A DNA stretch of 7,692 bases from an uncultured Oscillospiraceae bacterium (GTDB lineage Bacteria; Bacillota; Clostridia; Oscillospirales; Oscillospiraceae): assembly GCA_910577915.1 (NCBI GenBank), contig CAJTOM010000093.1, forward strand, positions 1 to 7,692, in the 5' to 3' direction. Each line of letters starts with the position of its first letter. The stretch's first letter is position 1. Under the pieces are notes generated by a model that did not search any database, was not told the origin of the DNA, and worked only from the letters and a program-made list of their open reading frames with translations. This document shows positions 1-5,857 of the stretch, one piece after another. The position numbers were made by a program, and so were the translations under genes.

Positions 1-413
1 TTGAAGCACAGCGCCGCCTCGTGGGCCACGTACTCCTGGAATACCCCGTCCACCGGCGGCGTGGCGAAGAATACCACGTCGTGGCAGAGGTTATACTTCC
101 CCTGGCGGCAGAACTCGCAGCGGCCGCAGGTCTTGCCCGGTTCCAACGCCACCCGGTCGCCCGCCTTGAGGTGCTTGACATTGCTGCCTACCTCCACCAC
201 AGTGCCGCCGGGCTCGTGTCCCAGGACAAAGGGGGGCTCCACCACATAGTCCCCGATGGCCCCTGTCTCGTAGTAGTGCATATCGCTGCCGCAGATGCCC
301 ACATACTCCAGCTTCACCAGGACCTCGTCCGCCTTGGGCGTCGGGATGGGCCGCCGGGTATACCCCATTTTCCCGATACCCTCCATGACTGCCACGTTCA
401 TTGTTCCGTCCAT
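1..413 (-). CDS. Zinc-dependent sorbitol/polyol dehydrogenase, N-terminal part (cut by window edge)
   Basis: Medium-chain zinc alcohol dehydrogenase family, closest in pattern to sorbitol/xylitol (L-iditol 2-) dehydrogenases, which oxidise a polyol to a ketose with NAD. I translated the minus strand from 413. The catalytic zinc Cys41 lies in GICGSDMHYY, and the His66-Glu67 pair lies in VLGHEPGGTVVEVG. Structural zinc cysteines are Cys96, Cys99, Cys102 and Cys110 in the lobe TCGRCEFC...NLC. About 137 of the usual ~345 residues are visible; the NAD-binding Rossmann domain lies left of the window. ATG 413 is chosen because AGGAGG at 422-427 lies 8 bases upstream; an internal ATG at 401 is too far from it. 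A ROK regulator lies upstream in the same direction but is separated by a terminator, so this gene probably has its own promoter. The family call is sure; the exact substrate cannot be read from the sequence. Confidence 0.9.
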   Translation of the reverse strand, partial: MDGTMNVAVMEGIGKMGYTRRPIPTPKADEVLVKLEYVGICGSDMHYYETGAIGDYVVEPPFVLGHEPGGTVVEVGSNVKHLKAGDRVALEPGKTCGRCEFCRQGKYNLCHDVVFFATPPVDGVFQEYVAHEAALCF

Positions 414-435
414 TGCCGCGTCCTCCTTTTACTTT

Positions 436-450
436 CATAAAGTATTTATG
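436..450. promoter_or_regulatory. AT-rich palindrome upstream of the dehydrogenase, candidate ROK operator
   Basis: A perfect inverted repeat, CATAAA-GTA-TTTATG, lies 22 bases upstream of the dehydrogenase start and just upstream of its Shine-Dalgarno. A bound repressor here would block the promoter or transcription start. The core ATAAAGNNTNTAT (437-449) recurs at 1749-1761 before the ROK gene. The operator role is inference. I see no convincing -35/-10 pair for the dehydrogenase in this gap. Confidence 0.4.
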
Positions 451-550
451 TAAGTGGTTATATTAAAGCACGCACCGGGGCCGCTGTCAAGGGGGGAAAT
501 GATTTTCGGCATTTCAGCCATGTTTTCAGGGGGATTTTTGTACAAAACAG

Positions 551-586
551 AAGTGACGCTGCCCTATGCCGCGAGCAGCGTCACTT
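551..586 (-). terminator. Rho-independent terminator of the ROK gene
   Basis: Perfect 12-bp arms (551-562 and 575-586, AAGTGACGCTGC and its complement) enclose a 12-nt loop. On the minus strand the stem is followed by CTGTTTTGT, a modest U tract. It starts 14 bases after the ROK stop codon, which is the right place and direction for ending that transcript before the dehydrogenase gene. Confidence 0.75.
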
Positions 587-599
587 GCATTCTGACAAA

Positions 600-1724
600 C
601 TATACCGTCTGCAAAAATTCCTCTACCTGAACCAGCGCCGCGCCTACGGCGGAGGCCTCCAGGCGGTAGCGGCAGAATTTGAGGTAGGAGGCATCAGGCC
701 GGAAGGTATTGCGCTCCTCCAGAAGGGGCCGCAGCGGCCCGCCAAACTCCTCCAGAAACGCGCCCACATAGCCGCCCACGATCACGTCGCAGTCAAAGCT
801 CATGTGCAGGTTGTTGACGGCAATCGCCAGATACTCCAGGTACTCCCGCCAGACCGCCCGCTTTGCCGCATCGCCCTCCCGGAGGCCGTCAAAGAAGGCG
901 GCAAGGTTCCCATCCGCGGCATCAGAGAGCAGCCGCGCAGAGCAGTAGGCATCCAGGCAGCCGTCTTTTCCGCAGTAACACCGCCGTCCGCCTGGAACCA
1001 AGGTATTGTGGCCGAACTCTCCGGCCCGGAGATGGTCCCCCATATGCAAGGTGCCGTCCGTCAGGATTGCGCCGCCTACGCTGTTGCTCAGAGACAGGTA
1101 GATCAGATTTCCCGCTGTGGGGGTACCATAAATCTCAGCGAATCCAGCGGCGTTTGCATCATTGATGAAGCGGCAGGGATAGGGGATGCAGCGGCTCAGC
1201 AGGCTGAGGGGCACGTCCCGCAGGTCTAAAATATGAGAATACCGCAGGATACCGGCCTCGCTGTCCACGATGCCGGGTAAGGAGATCCCCACGCCTAAAA
1301 TCTTTTCGCCGGTACACCCGCCGTCCATGACAGTATCGATCAGCCGGCCCAATTCCTGCAAATAGGCGTCCTCCAGAGAAAAGGGCTTTGACCGCCGCTG
1401 ATAGCGCACCACCTGGCCGCTCAGGTCCACCAGCACGACGCTGACATGGTTTCGGGTCAGGTCCAGCCCGATGGCCAATTGGGCGTCCTTCACCGGAGCG
1501 TAGGCTTTTGCCTTGCGCCCTCCGGTGGATTCATACTGTCCGACCTCCTGCACGAACCCCAGCTCGGCCAGCTCCTTGACGTTCTGCAAAATGGTCGGCC
1601 AGCTCAAGGACAGCTGCTGGGACAGCTCCATCTGGGAAATGCGCTCACAGGATAAAATGCAGCGCAGCGTGTTGGCGCGGTTGCGGCGCTTCACATCCAT
1701 ATTGCTGGCGGGAGATGCTTTCAT
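600..1724 (-). CDS. ROK-family transcriptional regulator (NagC/XylR type)
   Basis: A 374-residue sugar-responsive repressor, normal length for the family. Residues ~13-75 form a winged helix-turn-helix (RRNRANTLRCILSCERISQMELS, then SWPTILQNVKELAELGFV and a wing ending STGGRKA). The ROK domain follows: the ATPase start IGLDLTRNHVSVVLVDLSG (85-103), LGVGISLPGIVD (143-154), NDANAAGFAE (188-197) and the zinc signature GEFGHN...CYCGKDGCLD (His239, Cys249, Cys251, Cys256). The kinase-like Asp189 is kept, but the phosphate-binding Gly-Gly-Thr of ROK sugar kinases is replaced by Leu-Thr-Arg-Asn, so it probably binds a sugar without phosphorylating it. The family's effectors are sugars or sugar derivatives such as xylose, glucose and N-acetylglucosamine-6-P; which one applies here is unknown. 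The neighbouring polyol dehydrogenase is the natural target. The Shine-Dalgarno before ATG 1724 is weak (GGTGAC); ATG 1700 is the alternative start but has none. Confidence 0.92.
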   Translation of the reverse strand: MKASPASNMDVKRRNRANTLRCILSCERISQMELSQQLSLSWPTILQNVKELAELGFVQEVGQYESTGGRKAKAYAPVKDAQLAIGLDLTRNHVSVVLVDLSGQVVRYQRRSKPFSLEDAYLQELGRLIDTVMDGGCTGEKILGVGISLPGIVDSEAGILRYSHILDLRDVPLSLLSRCIPYPCRFINDANAAGFAEIYGTPTAGNLIYLSLSNSVGGAILTDGTLHMGDHLRAGEFGHNTLVPGGRRCYCGKDGCLDAYCSARLLSDAADGNLAAFFDGLREGDAAKRAVWREYLEYLAIAVNNLHMSFDCDVIVGGYVGAFLEEFGGPLRPLLEERNTFRPDASYLKFCRYRLEASAVGAALVQVEEFLQTV

Positions 1725-1754
1725 ATGTCACCATCCATTGAAGGTTTTATAAAG

Positions 1755-1794
1755 ATTCTATAAATAGAATAGCGGATTTGGGGACGAATTGCAA
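1755..1794 (-). promoter_or_regulatory. ROK gene promoter with overlapping palindromic operator
   Basis: On the minus strand, -35 TTGCAA (1794-1789) and -10 TATTCT (1771-1766) are separated by exactly 17 bases. The -10 overlaps a perfect inverted repeat, ATTCTA-TAAA-TAGAAT (1755-1770), so a protein bound there would exclude RNA polymerase. This is the usual layout of an autorepressed regulator. The boxes and palindrome are seen directly; autorepression is inferred. Confidence 0.6.
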
Positions 1795-2052
1795 GTGTTT
1801 TATGTCTCAGCGGCAGGCAGGGGTGTAAAATCGAGGGACGATTTTGAAAATACCATATCCTATGTATACTGTTTAAATAAAAAATCAGATTGGTCTATAA
1901 TTACAAATATTTTTTGATTTCCAATTGAAATACTCGACTGACATATTCAATTCGAGCCGGCGAAAGCCGCGCTACGGACGGGCACCTTGCCCGGCGGAAA
2001 TTTATCTCGGCCCTCGACAGTCTGGATAGGCAGAACGGACATAAAAGGCCGG

Positions 2053-2081
2053 TTGTTTTCGGCGGGAAAATGCGTTATACT
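2053..2081 (+). promoter_or_regulatory. Promoter of the immunity-like gene
   Basis: TTGTTT (2053-2058) and TATACT (2076-2081) are 17 bases apart, about 70 bases before the ATG at 2152. A second TATAAT (2082-2087) lies next to it but lacks a matching -35. The gene therefore seems to carry its own promoter, as is common for small acquired genes. Confidence 0.5.
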
Positions 2082-2151
2082 TATAATCAACCAATCGGGA
2101 TTTTTACACGTTCAAATTGACATAAAAAAGGAACAGCAGGCAGGTGATACA

Positions 2152-2616
2152 ATGACAGAACGGCAACAATTAATCGCTCAGAAATTACAAATCTTGTCTG
2201 TAAAACAGGCATTAAAGAAACTTTCCGGAATAGAGATTATGGGGATTGTGGATGACAACGACAATCGTATGTTAGGTGAAATATGGTCAACTTATGAACC
2301 GGCCATGTGTTCCAATACGACTGTGCCATATAGTAGGATCGCATATAAATCATCTGAGGAACAGGTAATTTCCTGGATTGCTGCAAGTATGGAATTGAAA
2401 GAAGATATATGCTATTTTTTTGATTGTCATGGCACATGGGTCAAAATAAAATTTTTGAATTTGCATGATGGAATTAAATCGTTATGGGAACACGGTGGCT
2501 TGGGGTTTATTCTTGTAAACAATAACCTAACCCAGATTATGGAGGCATCTTTTGATTCACGAGATGAGGATAACTATTTGATAGATATTTGGGATTGTGA
2601 AAATAGGAACATATAA
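2152..2616 (+). CDS. Small acidic AT-rich gene, immunity-protein-like, function unknown
   Basis: 154 residues with no signal peptide or membrane segment, so cytosolic. I do not recognise a named family. The N-terminus (2-26) is a basic amphipathic helix. The middle alternates beta-like and Trp-rich stretches (ISWIAASMELKEDICYFFDCHGTWVKIKF, 73-101). The end has an aromatic/acidic motif, ASFDSRDEDNYLIDIWD (132-148). This size, the acidic C-terminus and the orphan setting resemble immunity proteins of polymorphic-toxin systems, but that is a resemblance only. ATG 2152 is chosen because AGGTGA lies just upstream (2142-2147); the frame is open back to 1987 without a ribosome binding site. The codons are AT-rich, quite unlike the GC-rich genes on both sides, a sign of horizontal transfer. 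No toxin gene accompanies it in the window. Confidence 0.7.
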   Translation: MTERQQLIAQKLQILSVKQALKKLSGIEIMGIVDDNDNRMLGEIWSTYEPAMCSNTTVPYSRIAYKSSEEQVISWIAASMELKEDICYFFDCHGTWVKIKFLNLHDGIKSLWEHGGLGFILVNNNLTQIMEASFDSRDEDNYLIDIWDCENRNI

Positions 2617-2620
2617 GAAA

Positions 2621-2657
2621 AAAGCAAAAAACAGATTTGTCGTGCAAACGAAAATCT
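2621..2657 (-). terminator. Minus-oriented intrinsic terminator at the right edge of the AT-rich island
   Basis: Stem AGATTT-(G)-TCG / CGA-AAATCT (2633-2657) has one bulged base and a 6-nt loop. Read on the minus strand it is followed by GTTTTTTGCTTTTTT, a strong U tract. On the plus strand no T run follows, so it does not look like the terminator of the immunity-like gene. No minus-strand gene lies directly to its right, so its source transcript would be antisense to metVF. Confidence 0.6.
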
Positions 2658-2660
2658 AAA

Positions 2661-2703
2661 ACAGGGCGGCGGGGCAGAGGTGTTGACCATCCCGCCGCCC
2701 TGT
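2661..2703 (-). terminator. Perfect 13-bp GC hairpin, minus-oriented
   Basis: Arms ACAGGGCGGCGGG (2661-2673) and its exact complement (2691-2703) enclose a 17-nt loop. On the minus strand the stem is followed by TTTTAGATTTTCG; on the plus strand by CCGTTACCG, with no U tract. With the adjacent hairpin at 2633-2657 it forms a tandem pair facing left. It also marks the composition jump from the AT-rich island to GC-rich DNA. Confidence 0.55.
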
Positions 2704-2760
2704 CCGTTACCGCTCCATATCCTGCGCCCTGCGGGGGACGCGCCCCGTCTGCAAATCGTA

Positions 2761-2815
2761 TTGCTTTTTCGCCTGAAATATATTATGATAGTGCCACAGG
2801 GGCGCGCGCCGCCCC
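2761..2815 (+). promoter_or_regulatory. metV-metF promoter with a hairpin at the transcript 5' end
   Basis: -35 TTGCTT (2761-2766) and -10 TATGAT (2784-2789) have a 17-base spacer. Transcription should begin near 2796. The leader is about 55 bases and opens with a perfect hairpin GGGGCG-CGCGC-CGCCCC (2799-2815). The leader is too short for a SAM or B12 riboswitch, and I see no match to one. Confidence 0.65.
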
Positions 2816-2850
2816 GCCCGCGCAGGGGAGAAGAAGCGAGGAGGTTTACC

Positions 2851-3501
2851 ATGATTATCACCCAGAAAAAGCCGGTGGAGGAGCTGCTGGCCATGCTGGA
2901 GGGGGTCACAAAAGTGGCCATCGTCGGCTGCGCCCAGTGCGCCGCCGCCTGCCAGACCGGCGGAGAGAAGGAGGTCCAGGAGATGAAGGCCCTCCTGGAG
3001 GAGCACGGCATGGAGGTGGTGGGCGCCGTCCTGCCGGACGAGTGCTGCCACAAGCTGCTGGTGAAGCGGGACCTGAAGGCCCTGCGGGACGCCGGGGCCC
3101 AGGCCGTCGTGGGCATGAGCTGCGGCGACGGCGTTCAGACCGTGGCGGACAACATCCAGCTGCCGGTCTACCCCGCCAACAACACCATGTTCCTGGGACA
3201 GGTGGAGCGGGTCGGCATGTTCAACGAGTACTGCAAAATGTGCGGCGACTGCGTGCTGGGGTCCACCGGCGGCGTCTGCCCCATCACCAAGTGCGCCAAA
3301 AGCCTGGTCAACGGGCCCTGCGGCGGCCAGAAAAATGGCAAGTGCGAGGTCAATCCGGACAACGACTGCGCCTGGATTCTCATCTACAACCGCCTGGTGG
3401 CCATCGGCCAGGAGCACAAGCTGGGCGAAACCCGCCGGGACAAGGGCTACGCCGACGTGTCCTACCCCCGGCACATCAATTTGAGGGAGAAAAAAGCATG
3501 A
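2851..3501 (+). CDS. metV: MetV, cysteine-rich partner of methylene-THF reductase (MTHFR C-terminal family)
   Basis: 216 residues, cytosolic, of the family found beside metF in acetogens and other anaerobes. In characterised MetFV enzymes it carries metal centres that pass electrons to MetF. Two cysteine regions are visible: an N-terminal one (Cys27, Cys30 and Cys34 in GCAQCAAACQTGG; Cys65-Cys66 in DECCH; Cys91 in MSCGDGVQ) and a C-terminal one (Cys128, 131, 134, 143, 148, 157, 165, 173; CKMCGDC, GVCPITKCAK, NGPCGGQKNGKC). The spacing suits Fe-S clusters and/or zinc; which one cannot be told here. ATG 2851 follows AGGAGG (2839-2844) by 6 bases; the longer frame back to 2680 includes the promoter and is rejected. 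The stop overlaps the metF start as ATGA, implying translational coupling and a fixed subunit ratio. The electron donor to this pair is not encoded in the window. Confidence 0.92.
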   Translation: MIITQKKPVEELLAMLEGVTKVAIVGCAQCAAACQTGGEKEVQEMKALLEEHGMEVVGAVLPDECCHKLLVKRDLKALRDAGAQAVVGMSCGDGVQTVADNIQLPVYPANNTMFLGQVERVGMFNEYCKMCGDCVLGSTGGVCPITKCAKSLVNGPCGGQKNGKCEVNPDNDCAWILIYNRLVAIGQEHKLGETRRDKGYADVSYPRHINLREKKA

Positions 3502-4430
3502 GTGTGTTGCAGAGCGCCCTGGAGGCCGGCCGCTTCGCCGTCACGGCGGAGATGGCGCCCCCCAAGGGGTTTGACTTTACCGAGCAGCTGGAGGCCGCCG
3601 CCCTGATCAAGGACCGGGTCCACGGCATCAACGTCACAGACATGCAGTCTGCCTGTCTGAAGGCCTCCTCCCTGGGCCTGTGCGTCCACCTGAAGCGGGC
3701 GGGGGCGGAGCCCATTTTGCAGATGACCGGCCGGGACCGGAACCGGATGGCCCTTATGGGCGACGTCCTCTCGGCCGCCTCCTTCGGCATCGACACCATG
3801 CTGGCCCTCACCGGGGACCACCCGGTGGTGGGGGACTGCCGCCAGTCCAAGCCGGTGTACGACCTGGATTCGGTGGGCATCCTGCGGATGCTCTCGGAGA
3901 TGGAGGAGAGCGGCGCGGACTGCGGGGGGAACCCCCTGGCCGGCGGCGCGCCCCGCTTCTTTAAGGGGGCGGCGGTGACGCCGGTGTACGAGCCCAGGAT
4001 TTTGCAGATCAACAAGCTGCGCCAGAAGGTGGAGGCCGGGGCCCGGTACATCCAGACCCAGGGGGTGTTCGATCTGGACGACCTCCGCCGGTTTATGGAC
4101 GCGGTGAGGGCGGCGGGCATCGACGTGCCCATTATGGCCGGGATCATCCCCCTGAAGGCCGCCGGGATGGCCCGGTTTATGAACGAGAACGTCCCCGGCA
4201 TCGCGGTGCCCCAGGGGATGATCGACCGCCTGGCCGCCGCCGCCGAGGAGGGCAGGGCCAAGGGCGTCAAGGGCCTGCCCGCCAGGCTGGGCATGGAGAT
4301 GGCGGCGGAGATGATCGCCGCCATCAGGGACGGCGGCATCTGCCCCGGCGTCCACATCATGGCCATCGGCGCGGAGAAAAACGTCCCCGCCATCCTGGAT
4401 ATGGCGGGCATTGAAAACGTACATAGACAT
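3498..4430 (+). CDS. metF: MetF, 5,10-methylenetetrahydrofolate reductase, lacking a normal stop codon
   Basis: Flavin TIM-barrel enzyme reducing methylene-THF to methyl-THF for methionine synthesis or the methyl branch of the Wood-Ljungdahl pathway. Family landmarks: AEMAPPKG (Glu18, counterpart of the catalytic Glu of E. coli MetF), INVTDMQS (44-51), LTGDHP (Asp107), ARYIQTQGVFD (Gln189 region), PIMAGIIPL (211-219) and GVHIMAIG (284-291). Homology ends near residue 308 (MAGIENV), full length for this short anaerobe type without the eukaryotic regulatory domain. It starts in the ATGA overlap with metV. The oddity is that no in-frame stop follows: the frame enters a perfect hairpin at 4427 and stays open to a TAG at 5754-5756. 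The plus-two frame has TGA (4412), TAG (4424) and TAA (4430), so a one- or two-base indel would restore a normal end. The end given here is where homology and the hairpin meet, not a stop codon. Confidence 0.88.
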
Positions 4431-4471
4431 AAGGAGAGGGGACAGCCGGCGGCTGTCCCCTCTCCTTATGT
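4427..4471. terminator. 45-bp perfect palindromic hairpin between convergent metF and bactofilin genes
   Basis: Arms of 21 bp (4427-4447 and 4451-4471) are exactly complementary around a GGC loop. It lies 13 bases beyond the bactofilin stop codon (4484-4486) and at the metF C-terminus. It fits a shared bidirectional terminator for the two convergent operons, but neither side has a real U run: the outer stem ends in CTCCTTATGT on both strands. Its length and perfection are unusual, and a mobile palindromic repeat is an alternative. Confidence 0.65.
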
Positions 4472-4483
4472 ACATGGCGCGCC

Positions 4484-4963
4484 TCAGGCGTCCTTGCTCT
4501 CCGCCGTGTCGGACTTTTTCTCCTTCCAGGTGGGCACGCCCTTCTCCTGGCGGAGCATATTGCTGCGCCCGTTGAAGCGGCCGCCGTCCTCCACCACCAG
4601 GGAGATGGTGGTCACGTCGCCGTCCAGACTGCCCGTCTTCTCCAGGAACATGTGGTCCCGGGCCACCACGTCGCCGCTGATGCAGCCCGCCACGCGGATG
4701 GTGTCCGCCGTAACGGGGCCCTTGACCAGGCCGGTCTCCTTCACAACCACCGCGCCTGTCAGATCGATCTCCCCCTCCACGGTGCCCTCGATCTGGATGA
4801 TGCCCTCGCCGTGCAGGGTGCCGGTGACGGTGACGCCCTTGGCGATGGTGGTGGTGCTCAGGGGGGTGGGGAGCTCGGGGACCTCTTCGTACTGCTCCGG
4901 CAGAACGGCCTCCACCGTCTCCACGTCGCTGTCCATCTTCGATTGTCTGCCAAACAAGCCCAT
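4484..4963 (-). CDS. Bactofilin-family cytoskeletal protein
   Basis: 159 residues. Bactofilins form non-polar filaments under the membrane that place cell-wall enzymes and help set cell shape. The core (about residues 37-136) is a right-handed beta-helix with its ladder of short Gly/Val repeats: TIAKGVTVTGTLHGEG, IQIEGTVEGEIDL, VVVKETGLVKGPVTADTIRV, GCISGDVVARDHMFLEKTGSLDGDV. The tails are unstructured, acidic at the N-side (11-30) and Lys/Glu-rich at the C-side (140-159), as usual. The N-terminal MGLFGRQSK is short, hydrophobic then basic, and could be a membrane-targeting peptide (inference). ATG 4963 has AAGGAG 10 bases upstream. It is cotranscribed with the GH19-like gene, whose stop lies only 16 bases before it; pairing of bactofilins with peptidoglycan hydrolases is a known theme. 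Confident of the family. Confidence 0.93.
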   Translation of the reverse strand: MGLFGRQSKMDSDVETVEAVLPEQYEEVPELPTPLSTTTIAKGVTVTGTLHGEGIIQIEGTVEGEIDLTGAVVVKETGLVKGPVTADTIRVAGCISGDVVARDHMFLEKTGSLDGDVTTISLVVEDGGRFNGRSNMLRQEKGVPTWKEKKSDTAESKDA

Positions 4964-4979
4964 TGTGATCGTCTCCTTT

Positions 4980-5840
4980 TCAAGATTGTTCATACAGCAC
5001 CGGGCTGATGGCCAGATAGGCCTCCCGGCGGGACTGCCAGTTTCCGCCCCCCACCAGCTGGGAGACGGCGTCTGTGTTGTGCGTCCCCGGCTCGCTGTCC
5101 AGGGCGGCGCTGATGCCAGTGATGTGCCAGTAGTAGCCGGCGCTCTCCCAGGCGAAGGAAGCGGCGATATACTCCGCGCCGGTGGCCACCGGACTGTGGG
5201 CGTCGTAGACGATCCGGGAGTAGGCGGACACGTCCAGCCCCAGGTTGGCCGCCAGGCCCAGGGCCCTGTAGTAGCCCTCCCGGATGGTCTCACGGCCGTG
5301 GAAGGTGGGGTTGACGTACTCGATCTCCGCCAGCTCCGGCACGTGGCGCTTCATCATCCAGGTGGCAAAGGCCATCTGGCCGTAGGCGAAGGTGAGGTGG
5401 AAATAGCCGGCCCCGCGGGTGCCGGCGGTGTAGCCGTGATCCTGGAAGTAGGGGTCGTCTCCGATTTCCAGAAGCCACCGCCCCCCCACGGTCTCCACCA
5501 TGGCCTGGGCCAGAAACTGGCTGATCTCCTCCGCGGAGAGAATCCCGTAGGCGCGCAGCACCCGGTTGAGCTCCTCCACAGAGGCCTCTGTCAGGGCCCA
5601 GCTCATCTCCCCCATGACGCTGTCGGTGTAGGCCATGGCCTCCAGCTGCGCCGCCGTGACCAGAGGAGCGGGCTCCGCCGCCTCTATGGCAGGGGCAGGC
5701 TCCGCCGCCTCCGGCTGCGCCGGGGCCCAGCCCCACAGCAGGATGGCGCAGGCTAGGGACGCAAAGAGCGGGCAGAGCGGGAGCAGGGCCCGGACGCTCC
5801 GCGGCTGTTTGATTGAGACCGTCTGCTCCATGATCGCCAT
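4980..5840 (-). CDS. Membrane-anchored GH19-like peptidoglycan hydrolase (chitinase/lysozyme fold)
   Basis: 286 residues from ATG 5840. Residues 1-17 are polar/basic, ~18-38 are a hydrophobic segment (signal anchor), and 39-60 are a Pro/Ala linker containing EAAEPAP twice (44-50, 53-59). The rest is extracytoplasmic and follows the GH19 lysozyme/chitinase plan: FLAQAMVETVGG (109-120, Glu116 aligned with the catalytic Glu of the HETGG motif), RGAGYFHLTFAYGQMAFA (142-159, like RGRGYIQLTGRxNY), and a C-terminal VGGGNWQSRREAYLAISPVL (263-282, like INGGxxGLxDRxxYL). The catalytic motif deviates (VETVGG for HETGG), so activity is likely but not certain. The next gene is a bactofilin, suggesting a hydrolase positioned by a scaffold. 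Start uncertain: GGAGGGG (5844-5850) also suits GTG 5843 or ATG 5831. Confidence 0.78.
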   Translation of the reverse strand: MAIMEQTVSIKQPRSVRALLPLCPLFASLACAILLWGWAPAQPEAAEPAPAIEAAEPAPLVTAAQLEAMAYTDSVMGEMSWALTEASVEELNRVLRAYGILSAEEISQFLAQAMVETVGGRWLLEIGDDPYFQDHGYTAGTRGAGYFHLTFAYGQMAFATWMMKRHVPELAEIEYVNPTFHGRETIREGYYRALGLAANLGLDVSAYSRIVYDAHSPVATGAEYIAASFAWESAGYYWHITGISAALDSEPGTHNTDAVSQLVGGGNWQSRREAYLAISPVLYEQS

Positions 5841-5857
5841 CACCCCTCCGCCGGTGC

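Larger units (their letters stand above)
1725..2151. other. Long AT-rich intergenic region between divergent ROK and immunity-like genes
   Basis: No supportable gene lies in these 427 bases. From left to right they hold the ROK promoter and operator; a 7-bp inverted repeat AAAATCG/CGATTTT (1827-1845); a very AT-rich stretch (1860-1950) with an imperfect repeat AATTGAAATA/TATTCAATT; a sudden GC-rich patch (1955-2000) with a perfect hairpin CGGGCA-CCT-TGCCCG (1979-1993); and the promoter of the next gene. The alternation of composition suggests patchwork DNA left by insertions. Part of 1990-2110 could be decayed coding sequence, but I recognise no protein in it. Confidence 0.5.

Noticed and set aside
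585..1229. Plus-strand frame opposite the ROK gene
   Set aside because: It has no ribosome binding site and no recognisable domain, and it spans the ROK terminator; the ROK signatures on the minus strand explain the region.
1827..1845. Inverted repeat AAAATCG/CGATTTT as a terminator or operator
   Set aside because: It is short and AT-rich with no U tract in either direction, and lies upstream of the ROK -35; such repeats arise by chance in AT-rich DNA.
1955..2000. GC-rich hairpin patch as a possible riboswitch or structural RNA
   Set aside because: Only one short 6-bp hairpin is certain and no known riboswitch core can be matched; it also lies upstream of the likely promoter at 2053-2081, so it would not be in the transcript.
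1987..2151. Upstream extension of the immunity-like protein
   Set aside because: The frame is open but contains the promoter, has no ribosome binding site at its first start codon, and the AGGTGA before ATG 2152 fits a normal start.
3462..4475. Long minus-strand frames opposite metF
   Set aside because: Translations are low-complexity His/Gly/Pro-rich sequence without motifs, typical of the complement of a GC-rich gene; MetF on the plus strand is unambiguous.
2637..5756. One continuous plus-strand reading frame of more than 1000 codons
   Set aside because: Only 3498-4421 matches a protein family (MetF). The part before it is the metV promoter and metV in another frame, and the part after it is antisense to clear bactofilin and GH19-like genes; open antisense frames are common in GC-rich DNA.
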